From the NCBI GenBank assembly GCA_900100325.1, contig LT629697.1, positions 1,583,423 to 1,647,422 on the forward strand: DNA of 64,000 nucleotides. The letters run 5' to 3'. The stretch comes from Frankineae bacterium MT45. GTDB lineage: Bacteria; Actinomycetota; Actinomycetes; Mycobacteriales; Jatrophihabitantaceae. The notes under the pieces were generated by a model. It ran no database searches. It was given only the letters and a program-made list of their open reading frames with translations, and was not told where the DNA came from. How positions within the stretch are numbered: position 1 is the first letter of the stretch; every line of letters starts with the position of its first letter. A program made the position numbers and the translations under genes. Positions 18,663 through 25,444 of this stretch are shown in pieces.

Positions 18663-19447
18663 GCGCGGCGGCTCAGGTCCAGAGCAAGCGATCACTCGTC
18701 CGGGTAAGGGGACTACGCAAGAGCTTCGGGTCGAATGCAGTGCTCTCCGGCATCGACCTCGACGTCGCGGCGGGCGAGGTGGTGGTGCTGCTCGGCCCAT
18801 CCGGGTCCGGGAAGTCGACGCTGCTCCGCTGCATCAATCATCTGGAGAAGCCGGACGCCGGTTTTGTCGAACTGGACGGCGAGGTCGTGGGATATCGACT
18901 GCGCGGCGGCAACCTGCACGAACTGCCTTCCCGGGCGATCACCAGCCAACGGACCAAGGTCGGCATGGTGTTCCAGCAGTTCAACCTCTTTCCCCATCTG
19001 ACCGTGCTGGAGAACATCATCGAGGCGCCGGTCGCCGTCAAGGGCCTCTCCAAACGGGACGCAACCTCGCAGGCCAGGCAACTACTCGATCGGGTCGGCC
19101 TGGCCGGGCGCGAGAAGTCGCACCCGCGGCAGCTCTCCGGCGGTCAGCAGCAGCGGGTCGCGATTGCCCGGGCGCTGGCGATGGAGCCGGCGCTGCTGCT
19201 CTTCGACGAACCGACAAGTGCCCTCGACCCGGAGCTCGTCGGCGAAGTTCTCACGGTGATGAAGGACCTGGCCAACGACGGCATGACGATGATCGTCGTC
19301 ACCCACGAGATCGGCTTCGCCCGAGAGGTGGCCGACCGGGTCGTCTTCCTCGACGGCGGCCGGATCGTCGAGTCGGGCTCGCCGGATGACGTCTTGAGCA
19401 ACCCACGCAACGTACGGGCGCGGGCATTCCTCGCCGCCGTTCTATGA
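18659..19447 (+). CDS. Amino-acid-type ABC transporter ATP-binding protein
   Basis: ATPase subunit (GlnQ/HisP type), 262 residues. Walker A is GPSGSGKST, the Q-loop lies in [20 protein letters not shown], the signature is LSGGQQQR, Walker B is [15 protein letters not shown] and the H-loop is [21 protein letters not shown]. It starts within the stop of the permease gene. An insertion-like [22 protein letters not shown] between Walker A and Q-loop is shared with the second ATPase in this window, so the two systems are paralogous. Confidence 0.95.
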   Translation: MSAAAQVQSKRSLVRVRGLRKSFGSNAVLSGIDLDVAAGEVVVLLGPSGSGKSTLLRCINHLEKPDAGFVELDGEVVGYRLRGGNLHELPSRAITSQRTKVGMVFQQFNLFPHLTVLENIIEAPVAVKGLSKRDATSQARQLLDRVGLAGREKSHPRQLSGGQQQRVAIARALAMEPALLLFDEPTSALDPELVGEVLTVMKDLANDGMTMIVVTHEIGFAREVADRVVFLDGGRIVESGSPDDVLSNPRNVRARAFLAAVL

Positions 19448-19450
19448 ACC

Positions 19451-19491
19451 GACCACAAGGGATACGACCACAAGGGATACGACCACAAGGG
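19451..19491. repeat. 15-bp tandem repeat (about 2.7 copies) between ATPase and binding-protein genes
   Basis: GACCACAAGGGATAC is repeated perfectly at 19451-19465 and 19466-19480, followed by an 11-nt partial copy. It lies in the 68-bp gap before the binding-protein start. It could be read in frame as RPQGI repeats if translation began at 19444, but the ribosome site favours the downstream GTG. Confidence 0.8.
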
Positions 19492-19515
19492 TCGACCTAC
19501 TCGAAAGGAACAGTT

Positions 19516-20535
19516 GTGACCACCGACGGAGACCGCGCCGACCAGCCGGTCAGCGCCCGCCCAGCTCGCCGCGCGTTCGCACGCCCCCTCACCCGCCTCA
19601 TCGGCGGCGTGGCCCTAGCCGCCGCAGCCGCGGCCGTGGCGAGCACACTCGCTGCCTGTAGCTCGTCGTCGGCCAGTGAGCCCGCCACCAAGGCCGGCGC
19701 GGCTTCGACCGCGATCCCGAGCCAGGACGTCGTCTCTGCCATCGCGGCGGATCCGAAGCTCAAGGCGGAGCTCCCGGCCGCGAATCAGGCCAGCGGCAAG
19801 ATCACCCTCGGGACGACGCTGGCGCCGGGCGTCGCCGGACTTCCGCACGGTGGCCAGGTAGACGGGAAGTACGTCGGACTCGACGTCGACCTGCGCAACG
19901 CCATCGGCAACGTCCTCGGCGTGACCTGGGATGTTCAGAACGGCACCTTCGTGACGATCATCCCCGGCGTGCAGAACGGCAAGTACGAGGTCGGCCAGGA
20001 CAACTTCGGTGCCACCAAAGCTCGTGAGAAGGTCGTCGACTTCGCAAGTTACCTCACCGACGGCCAGTCCTTCCTCGGTTCGTCGAGCGTCAAGGTCGAC
20101 AAGGTCAGCGACATCACCGACGTCTGCGGGCTGACCATCGCCACCAGCCCCGGATCGACGTTCCAGCAGATCCTCTCCAGTTCGGCCGGAAAGTGCGCGG
20201 CCGCCGGCAAGCCCGACTTCAAGGTGCAGTACTTCGCCGATTCGGCACCGATCTTCCTCGGCCTGGCCAACGGCAAGGTCGACGCCTACTTCGGTCCCAC
20301 CCTGAGCCTGCAGTACGACGCGACGCATGTCCCGAACACGAAGTACCTCGGCCAGCTCAGCTCAACCGTCGTCGGCTTCGTGACGGCCAAGAATTCACCG
20401 ACCGCGAAGGCGATCAGCGACGCGGTGAATGAGCTGATCGCGAACGGCGACTACACGAAGATCCTGAACAAGTGGGGTGTGCTGGCGGGCTCGGGGATTA
20501 CCCAGTCGCAGGTCAACCCCACGCCAACCTTCTAG
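19516..20535 (+). CDS. Amino-acid-type ABC transporter substrate-binding lipoprotein
   Basis: SBP_bac_3-type binding protein, 339 residues. GTG at 19516 was chosen because AAAGGAA precedes it; an ATG at 19444 would add the tandem-repeat residues. After an arginine-rich start there is a hydrophobic segment ending in the lipobox TLAACSSSS. The mature protein shows KITLGTTLAPG, GKYVGLDVDLRNAIGNVLGV, FASYLTDGQSFLGSSSVKV and GKVDAYFGPTLSLQYDA, all normal for polar amino acid receptors. Third gene of the riboswitch-controlled operon. Substrate unknown; S-substituted cysteine or methionine derivatives are the main candidates. Confidence 0.9.
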   Translation: MTTDGDRADQPVSARPARRAFARPLTRLIGGVALAAAAAAVASTLAACSSSSASEPATKAGAASTAIPSQDVVSAIAADPKLKAELPAANQASGKITLGTTLAPGVAGLPHGGQVDGKYVGLDVDLRNAIGNVLGVTWDVQNGTFVTIIPGVQNGKYEVGQDNFGATKAREKVVDFASYLTDGQSFLGSSSVKVDKVSDITDVCGLTIATSPGSTFQQILSSSAGKCAAAGKPDFKVQYFADSAPIFLGLANGKVDAYFGPTLSLQYDATHVPNTKYLGQLSSTVVGFVTAKNSPTAKAISDAVNELIANGDYTKILNKWGVLAGSGITQSQVNPTPTF

Positions 20536-20572
20536 CAATGAGAACGGGGCACCCGGTAGAGATGGAGATGAT

Positions 20573-21409
20573 ATGACGGTTCAGGACCTGGCCTCGAGCC
20601 CGGCCGGTGGTGCGGCCGAGGACGACTTCGCCGAACTCTGGCTGGAGTGGCACCGCAATCACCAGCGAGCGCTCGCCGATCCCCATGGATTTCTGGCGAT
20701 CACCAGTCTGCACTGGCTGCAGGAGACGCCGCAGCGCTTCGATGACGCGCCGGGGGAGTGGTCGACCGGCCCCGACGGCGTCCGGGTTGTGCTGGCCGAC
20801 GGCGAGCGCTTAGAACTGGACGGCGCGGTCATCACCGGCGAGCACAGCTTCGGCGTGATCGCCGAGCGCGACAGCATCTACCCGGGGTTCGGCGACGCAG
20901 TCGTCGAGGTGGCCAAGCGCGGTGGCCACGACATCCTGCGCCCCCGCCACCCCGAGAACCGGCTACGGACGGCCTTCACCGGGACTCCGGCCTACGCGCC
21001 CAACCGACGCTGGGTGACCTCCGGTCGCTTCGTGCCCTTCGCAGCACCGCGACCAACGACGGTCGGCGCGGCGGTCGAGGGACTGCAGCACGTCTATGAC
21101 GCGCCCGGGCAGATCGAGTTCGAACTCGAGGGACAGGCGCTGAGTCTCACGGCATTCAACGGCCGCGAACCCGGCAGTCTGCACGTGCTCTTCACCGATG
21201 CGACGTCCGGCGTGACCACGTACGCGGCGAACCGGTCGCTCTCGATCGACCCACCTGATGCCGACGGGCGCGTCCAGTTGGATTTCAACCGCGCGTCGAA
21301 TCTGCCCTGTGCCTATACGGATCTGGCGACCTGCCCGCTGCCCCCGGCCGAGAACCGGCTTCCCGTTGCGGTGGAGGCCGGCGAGCAGATCCCGCTCGAG
21401 CGGCAGTAA
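20573..21409 (+). CDS. DUF1684 protein in the SAM-controlled operon
   Basis: A 278-residue protein of the DUF1684 family, recognised by the C-terminal block REPGSLHVLFTDATSGVTTYAANRSLSIDPPDADGRVQLDFNRASNLPCAYTDLATCPLPPAENRLPVAVEAGE. The N-terminal half includes LWLEWHRNHQRALADPHGFLAITSLHWL. No signal peptide or membrane span, so cytoplasmic. Function unknown. Lying fourth in the operon, 37 bp after the binding protein and ended by a hairpin, it probably acts on the imported compound. GAGATGAT precedes the ATG. Confidence 0.82.
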   Translation: MTVQDLASSPAGGAAEDDFAELWLEWHRNHQRALADPHGFLAITSLHWLQETPQRFDDAPGEWSTGPDGVRVVLADGERLELDGAVITGEHSFGVIAERDSIYPGFGDAVVEVAKRGGHDILRPRHPENRLRTAFTGTPAYAPNRRWVTSGRFVPFAAPRPTTVGAAVEGLQHVYDAPGQIEFELEGQALSLTAFNGREPGSLHVLFTDATSGVTTYAANRSLSIDPPDADGRVQLDFNRASNLPCAYTDLATCPLPPAENRLPVAVEAGEQIPLERQ

Positions 21410-21423
21410 ATCTCCCAACGGGT

Positions 21424-21448
21424 ACCCGGCGCGCAACCAGCGCCGGGT
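21424..21448 (+). terminator. Terminator of the first sulfur ABC operon
   Basis: Perfect 9-bp stem, ACCCGGCGC (21424-21432) and GCGCCGGGT (21440-21448), 7-nt loop, 14 bp after the DUF1684 stop and before the next riboswitch. Confidence 0.65.
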
Positions 21449-21503
21449 GACCGTGTCCGCTATCTCAGCGGGCGAAATCCGCAGAACTTTGATAGTTTCA
21501 CTG

Positions 21504-21616
21504 CTGTCACGAGTGCCAGTGTCAAGCCCCGGCTAGCTGGCCGGCAACCCTCCACCGCGGTGGGGTGCCCCGGGTGAAGACAAGGTCGACCCTGATCGGG
21601 GTCGGCAAGCGCGGGA
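21504..21616 (+). ncRNA. SAM-IV riboswitch upstream of the cysteine-desulfurase-like gene
   Basis: The clearest SAM-IV copy in the window. It has GAGTGCCAGTGTC, AAGCCCCGGCTAGCTGGCC, GGCAACCCTCC, CCGCGGTGGGGTGCCCCGGG, a GGTCGACC-type hairpin arm (584-594 of the 21-kb block) with a GATCGGGGTC partner, and the pseudoknot strand GGCAAGCGCGGGATC (21603-21617). It closely resembles the Mycobacterium SAM-IV aptamer. The next gene starts 36 nt later. Confidence 0.92.
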
Positions 21617-21620
21617 TCTG

Positions 21621-21637
21621 ACTCAGGTCCCCTGAGT
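21621..21637 (+). promoter_or_regulatory. Candidate expression-platform hairpin after the riboswitch
   Basis: ACTCAGG-TCC-CCTGAGT forms a perfect 7-bp stem directly after the aptamer and 5 nt before the GGAG ribosome site (21642-21645). It could link SAM binding to access to the start site. Confidence 0.45.
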
Positions 21638-21651
21638 ATCTGGAGCACGCT

Positions 21652-23043
21652 ATGACAACCGTTCTCTCACCTATCCCCGAACAGGCCGTGTTGCGCGACG
21701 CCACTGAGCTGGGCGCCTTGGCTGCGCTCGTCGGTGCCGATGAGTCGGTCCCGCTGGTGGACGGCCGGCGGGTCCGGTACGCGAACCTCGACTACGCGGC
21801 CAGCGCCCCGTCGCTGCAGGCCGTCGCCGATCGGGTGGCCGCCGCGCTGCCGCTCTACTCCAGCGTGCACCGAGGTGCCGGCTACACATCGCAGGTCTGC
21901 ACCGCCGCCTACGAATCCGCCCGCCGGACCGTCGCCGGCTTCGTGGGGGCGCGGGAGGAGGATGTCGTTATCTTCACTCGCAATACCACTGACGCCCTGA
22001 ACCTCCTGGCCTCGACGGTGGCCGCGGTCTCGGCTGCCGACGGGGTCGGGTCGGTGGTCTATCTGGACATCGAACATCACGCGAACCTGCTGCCCTGGCA
22101 GGCCATCGGAGGCCGGGTGGTGGAAGCGCGAGAGACGCTGGCCGAGACGCTGCGAGCGCTGGAGGCCGAGTTGGAGCGGACACCGGTGGCGCTGCTCGCG
22201 GTCACCGGCGCCTCCAATGTCACGGGCGAACTGCTGCCCCTGGCGGTGCTGGCCGAACTCGCCCATCGTCATGGCGCCCGCATCGCCGTCGACGGTGCGC
22301 AGTTGGTGCCGCATCGCCGGGTCGACCTCGCCGCCACTGGCATCGACTACCTCGCCTTCTCCGGGCACAAGCTCTACGCGCCTTTCGGGTCGGGAGTGCT
22401 CGTCGGACGCCGCGACTGGCTCGACGCGGCGCCACCGCATCTGGCCGGCGGGGGAGCGGTGCGCAGCGTGAGCCTGGACGGGGCCGTCTGGGCCGATTCT
22501 CCGGCCCGGCACGAGGCCGGTACGCCCAACGTCGTCGGCGCGCTGGCACTGGCGGCGGCCTGCTGTGCCGTGCAGGAACTGCGGCCCGAGGTGATCGTCA
22601 CGCACGAGGGGGAACTGCTCCGCCGCTTGGATCAGGGTCTAGCCGAAATAGGGGCGACCTCACTGCGTCTCTGGGCGGAGGGGACCGAGCGAATCGCCGT
22701 CGTCACCTTTACCGTGCCGGGATTCTCAGCGGAGTTGGTCGCTCAGTACCTGTCGGCCGAACACGGCATCGGCGTGCGGGACGGCAAGTTCTGCGCGCAC
22801 CCGCTGCTGGCCCGCTTCGACGCGGCTGACGGCGCGGTCCGGGCGAGCATCGGCCTCGGCTCTACGCAGGTCGATGTGGATCGTCTGATCTCAGCGCTGC
22901 GACAGCTGCGGGTCGAGGGACCGAACTGGACCTACGAACGTCAGAACGGCTACCTGGCGCCATCGCCCGACCCGAGGGCTCTCCCGAGCTGGATCGACCC
23001 GGCCACCGCCAGCGCGGGGCCCTCGCCGTGCGCCGCGGAGTAG
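21652..23043 (+). CDS. Cysteine-desulfurase-like PLP enzyme (aminotransferase class V)
   Basis: A 463-residue fold-type I PLP protein related to SufS/CsdA. Visible are YANLDYAASAPSLQAV at the start of the fold, VIFTRNTTDALNLLAST (PLP phosphate loop), DIEHHANLLPWQ, VDGAQLVPHRRVDLAATGIDYLAFSGHKLYAPFGSGVLVGR with the PLP lysine in GHK, and GVRDGKFCAHPLLARF, whose Cys takes the place of the catalytic cysteine loop. It may act as a cysteine desulfurase, a C-S lyase or an epimerase-like enzyme on the imported sulfur compound. Direct SAM-IV control supports a sulfur role. The C-terminal tail of about 50 residues after the fold is unusual. Confidence 0.88.
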   Translation: MTTVLSPIPEQAVLRDATELGALAALVGADESVPLVDGRRVRYANLDYAASAPSLQAVADRVAAALPLYSSVHRGAGYTSQVCTAAYESARRTVAGFVGAREEDVVIFTRNTTDALNLLASTVAAVSAADGVGSVVYLDIEHHANLLPWQAIGGRVVEARETLAETLRALEAELERTPVALLAVTGASNVTGELLPLAVLAELAHRHGARIAVDGAQLVPHRRVDLAATGIDYLAFSGHKLYAPFGSGVLVGRRDWLDAAPPHLAGGGAVRSVSLDGAVWADSPARHEAGTPNVVGALALAAACCAVQELRPEVIVTHEGELLRRLDQGLAEIGATSLRLWAEGTERIAVVTFTVPGFSAELVAQYLSAEHGIGVRDGKFCAHPLLARFDAADGAVRASIGLGSTQVDVDRLISALRQLRVEGPNWTYERQNGYLAPSPDPRALPSWIDPATASAGPSPCAAE

Positions 23044-23065
23044 CCCGCTTCAACTCAAGGAACTA

Positions 23066-23108
23066 TGTCTATCTGTGAAATAGACAATAGAGCCTTTCCC
23101 TCTACAAT
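23066..23108 (+). promoter_or_regulatory. Operator-like palindrome and promoter of the second sulfur ABC operon
   Basis: A perfect palindrome TGTCTAT-N7-ATAGACA (23066-23086). Its right arm includes TAGACA (23081-23086), a one-mismatch -35 box; 16 bp on is TACAAT (23103-23108), a good -10. Transcription would begin near 23115, just before the riboswitch. A repressor bound here would block polymerase. Confidence 0.55.
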
Positions 23109-23130
23109 CAAAGGTGATAGCTTCTTCTCA

Positions 23131-23247
23131 CGGTCATGAACGTCAGCGCACAGCCCCGGCTTGCTGACTGGCAACCCTCGCGTCGCGGTGGGGTGCCCCG
23201 GGTGACGACCAGGTCAAACAATTCTGTTTCGACAAGTGCGACTGACG
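23131..23247 (+). ncRNA. SAM-IV riboswitch upstream of leader peptide and second sulfur ABC operon
   Basis: SAM-IV core: CGGTCATGAACGTCAGCG, AGCCCCGGCTTGCTGAC, GGCAACCCTCGCG, CGCGGTGGGGTGCCCCGGG, TGACGACCAGGTC closing the stem, an AT-rich hairpin, and GACAAGTGCGACTGAC (23231-23246) in the pseudoknot position. Departures from the consensus (AACCCTCG, AAGTGCG) suggest a slightly diverged copy. It ends 4 nt before the AAGGAG of the leader peptide, so it may control translation of the leader. Confidence 0.82.
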
Positions 23248-23263
23248 ATCAAGGAGAGAACTC

Positions 23264-23377
23264 GTGACGAGCGAGCCGCGCATCGCTGGCCCCGGCCAGC
23301 TGCATTTCCTGCGTTGTCTCATCGAACGCCGCCACATCGACCTAGCCCGGGTCGCCAGCGCGCTCTGTCGCGCCTAG
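23264..23377 (+). CDS. Putative leader peptide (RRHIDL/Cys type) before the second ABC operon
   Basis: A 37-codon frame from GTG with an excellent ribosome site (AAGGAGAG, 5-6 nt spacing). The peptide ends RCLIERRHIDLARVASALCRA, almost the same as the tail of the small frame before the LLM operon, with Cys codons at residues 18 and 35. Between its stop and the permease gene are two strong hairpins. This layout is that of a translation-sensing attenuator, where ribosome stalling at cysteine codons would change downstream folding. No enzymatic role is expected. Confidence 0.72.
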   Translation: MTSEPRIAGPGQLHFLRCLIERRHIDLARVASALCRA

Positions 23378-23415
23378 AGCCGCGCCACCCCCGACAAGCA
23401 GAGTCATTCGCCACT

Positions 23416-23437
23416 CCTGCTGCGACTGTGCAGCAGG
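23416..23437 (+). promoter_or_regulatory. Leader hairpin 1
   Basis: CCTGCTGC (23416-23423) pairs with GCAGCAGG (23430-23437), 6-nt loop, 38 nt after the leader-peptide stop. A possible terminator or anti-terminator element of the attenuator. Confidence 0.45.
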
Positions 23438-23494
23438 GTATGTGGGCGTGCTCTGACGCTGCCGTCACCACATTCTCTTCCCCAATGACCTTGT

Positions 23495-23514
23495 ATTGCC
23501 GCACGTGCGGCAAT
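23495..23514. promoter_or_regulatory. Perfect 20-bp palindrome before the permease ribosome site
   Basis: ATTGCCGCACGTGCGGCAAT is self-complementary over 20 bp and ends 4 nt before TAGGAG of the permease gene (start 23529). It could be an RNA hairpin masking the ribosome site or a DNA operator. Confidence 0.55.
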
Positions 23515-23528
23515 CTCTAGGAGTTCTC

Positions 23529-24554
23529 ATGACCAACTCCCTCGCCTCCACGAGCGATCGAGCCCCGAAGGGCGGCGACCCGTCCGGGTCGATCGTGCTG
23601 GCACCGACTTCATCGTCAGCCACTGCGCGGGCAACGCGTCCTGGCCAGACCGAGCGGGTGATACCGCTGCGGCATCCACTGCGCTGGATCACGACCGGGA
23701 TCGTGCTGGTGGTACTGGCCCAGGTCGTGCATGGGCTGATAACCAACAAGTTTTATCAATGGGATCGGTTCCAGTATTGGTTCCTGCGCCCGGTCATCCT
23801 GCGTGGGCTCGTCATCACCCTCAAGGTGACGGCGCTGAGTGCGGTCTTCGGGCTGCTCGGTGGGATCGCGCTCGCGCTGGGACGCCTATCGAAGAGCCCG
23901 GTGCTGCGAGTGGTCAGTTGGGTCTACATCTGGCTCTTCCGCTCCGTCCCGCTGATCGTGGTTCTGTTGATCCTGTACAACTTCGGTGCGCTCTACCGGA
24001 CGCTCAGTCTCGGCGTGCCATTCGGGCCCTCCTTCATCCAGTTCCGTGAGTCGGAACTGGCGAGTGACCTGGTAATCGCCGTCATCGGATTGAGTCTGAG
24101 TGAGGCGGCCTATGCGGCCGAAGTGGTCCGCGCGGGGATTCTCTCGGTCGACCAGGGGCAACAGGAGGCTGCGGCCGCGCTCGGACTTCCGAAGGCCTTT
24201 CAGTTTCGTCGAATAGTCCTGCCGCAGGCGCTGCGGGCGATCGTGCCGGCCTACGTCAACCAGATCATCGGGCTGATCAAGGCGAGTTCTCTCGTCTTCT
24301 ACGTCTCGCTCCTGGATCTCTTCGGGGAGGTGCAGAGTATGGGCAGCACATATCCCGGCGACATCGTGCCGCTGCTGCTCGTGGCGACCGTCTGGTACGT
24401 GATCCTGACCAGCGTTGTCTCGATCGCCCAGTACTACGTGGAGCGTCACTACTCGCGCGGTGCGGTGCGCACGATCCCGCTCACTCCGCTGCAGAAGCTG
24501 CGCCGAACGGTGCGAAATCTCGATACCCGCTACGAGATCGGGGCCACCCGATGA
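23529..24554 (+). CDS. Polar amino-acid-type ABC transporter permease (second system)
   Basis: Paralogue of the permease at 17643, 341 residues. About 50 cytoplasmic residues precede the first span (RHPLRWITTGIVLVVLAQVVHGLITNKFYQWD). The coupling loop reads [46 protein letters not shown]. Start chosen at ATG 23529 with AGGAG 6 nt upstream; an in-frame ATG 33 bp earlier lies in the palindrome. Overlaps the ATPase gene by 4 bp. Under SAM-IV, leader-peptide and palindrome control. Confidence 0.92.
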   Translation: MTNSLASTSDRAPKGGDPSGSIVLAPTSSSATARATRPGQTERVIPLRHPLRWITTGIVLVVLAQVVHGLITNKFYQWDRFQYWFLRPVILRGLVITLKVTALSAVFGLLGGIALALGRLSKSPVLRVVSWVYIWLFRSVPLIVVLLILYNFGALYRTLSLGVPFGPSFIQFRESELASDLVIAVIGLSLSEAAYAAEVVRAGILSVDQGQQEAAAALGLPKAFQFRRIVLPQALRAIVPAYVNQIIGLIKASSLVFYVSLLDLFGEVQSMGSTYPGDIVPLLLVATVWYVILTSVVSIAQYYVERHYSRGAVRTIPLTPLQKLRRTVRNLDTRYEIGATR

Positions 24555-25354
24555 GCATCGCAACGGCCGCGCACCAGCTTGCGCCCGCGGTCGGGCCGGC
24601 CGTCGTCGAGATCCACGACGCTCACAAGTGGTATGGAAAACAGCACGTTCTGGACGGCGTCGACCTCGTCATACCGGCGGGGAAGGTGACGGTCATCCTG
24701 GGACGGTCGGGGTCGGGCAAGTCCACCCTGCTGCGGACGATCAATCACCTGGAGAAGCTGGACCGGGGCTACGTCAGCGTGAACGGCGAGGTGATCGGTC
24801 GCGAGTGGAGCGGTCTGCGCCTGAAGGAGCTGAGCGAGCGGGCGATCCGGCACCAGCGCGAACAGATCGGGTTTGTCTTCCAGAACTTCAACCTCTTCCC
24901 GCATCTGACCGCACTCGAGAATGTGTCGGCTGCCCCGATCGCGGTGCGGGGCGCATCGAAGGCCGAAGCCAGTGTGGACGCGCGCCGACTGTTGGAGCGG
25001 GTCGGGTTGGCCGACAAGGCTGATGCCTACCCGCGGCAGCTCTCGGGCGGACAGCAGCAGCGGGTGGCTATCGCCCGCGCGCTCGCCCTCCAGCCCGGGG
25101 TGATCCTCTTCGACGAACCGACCTCGGCGCTTGATCCGGAACTCGTTGGCGAAGTGCTCAGCGTCATCAAGGATCTCGCCTCCTCCGGGGTGACGCTCGT
25201 CGTTGTCACGCACGAGATCGGCTTTGCCCGAGAGGTGGCCGACCAGGTCGTCTTCCTCGACGCCGGCCGCATCGTTGAACAGGGTCCACCGGGCCAGGTG
25301 CTGGAGCGTCCGCAGCACCCGAGCACGCGGGAGTTCCTCCTCAAGGTGCTCTGA
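24551..25354 (+). CDS. Amino-acid-type ABC transporter ATP-binding protein (second system)
   Basis: A 267-residue ATPase, with Walker A GRSGSGKST, Q-loop region [20 protein letters not shown], signature LSGGQQQR, Walker [16 protein letters not shown] and H-loop [22 protein letters not shown]. Shares with the first system the extra segment after Walker A (VIGREWSGLRLKELSERAIRHQREQ). ATGA overlap with the permease gene. Cytoplasmic partner of the permease dimer. Confidence 0.95.
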   Translation: MSIATAAHQLAPAVGPAVVEIHDAHKWYGKQHVLDGVDLVIPAGKVTVILGRSGSGKSTLLRTINHLEKLDRGYVSVNGEVIGREWSGLRLKELSERAIRHQREQIGFVFQNFNLFPHLTALENVSAAPIAVRGASKAEASVDARRLLERVGLADKADAYPRQLSGGQQQRVAIARALALQPGVILFDEPTSALDPELVGEVLSVIKDLASSGVTLVVVTHEIGFAREVADQVVFLDAGRIVEQGPPGQVLERPQHPSTREFLLKVL

Positions 25355-25444
25355 CTTGTCGGTCCATCGACCCGTCTCACCTCCGCACGAACACCCAGAC
25401 CTACCTCCGTCATGCCAATTTCCGCAACACCAACTAGGAGAATC

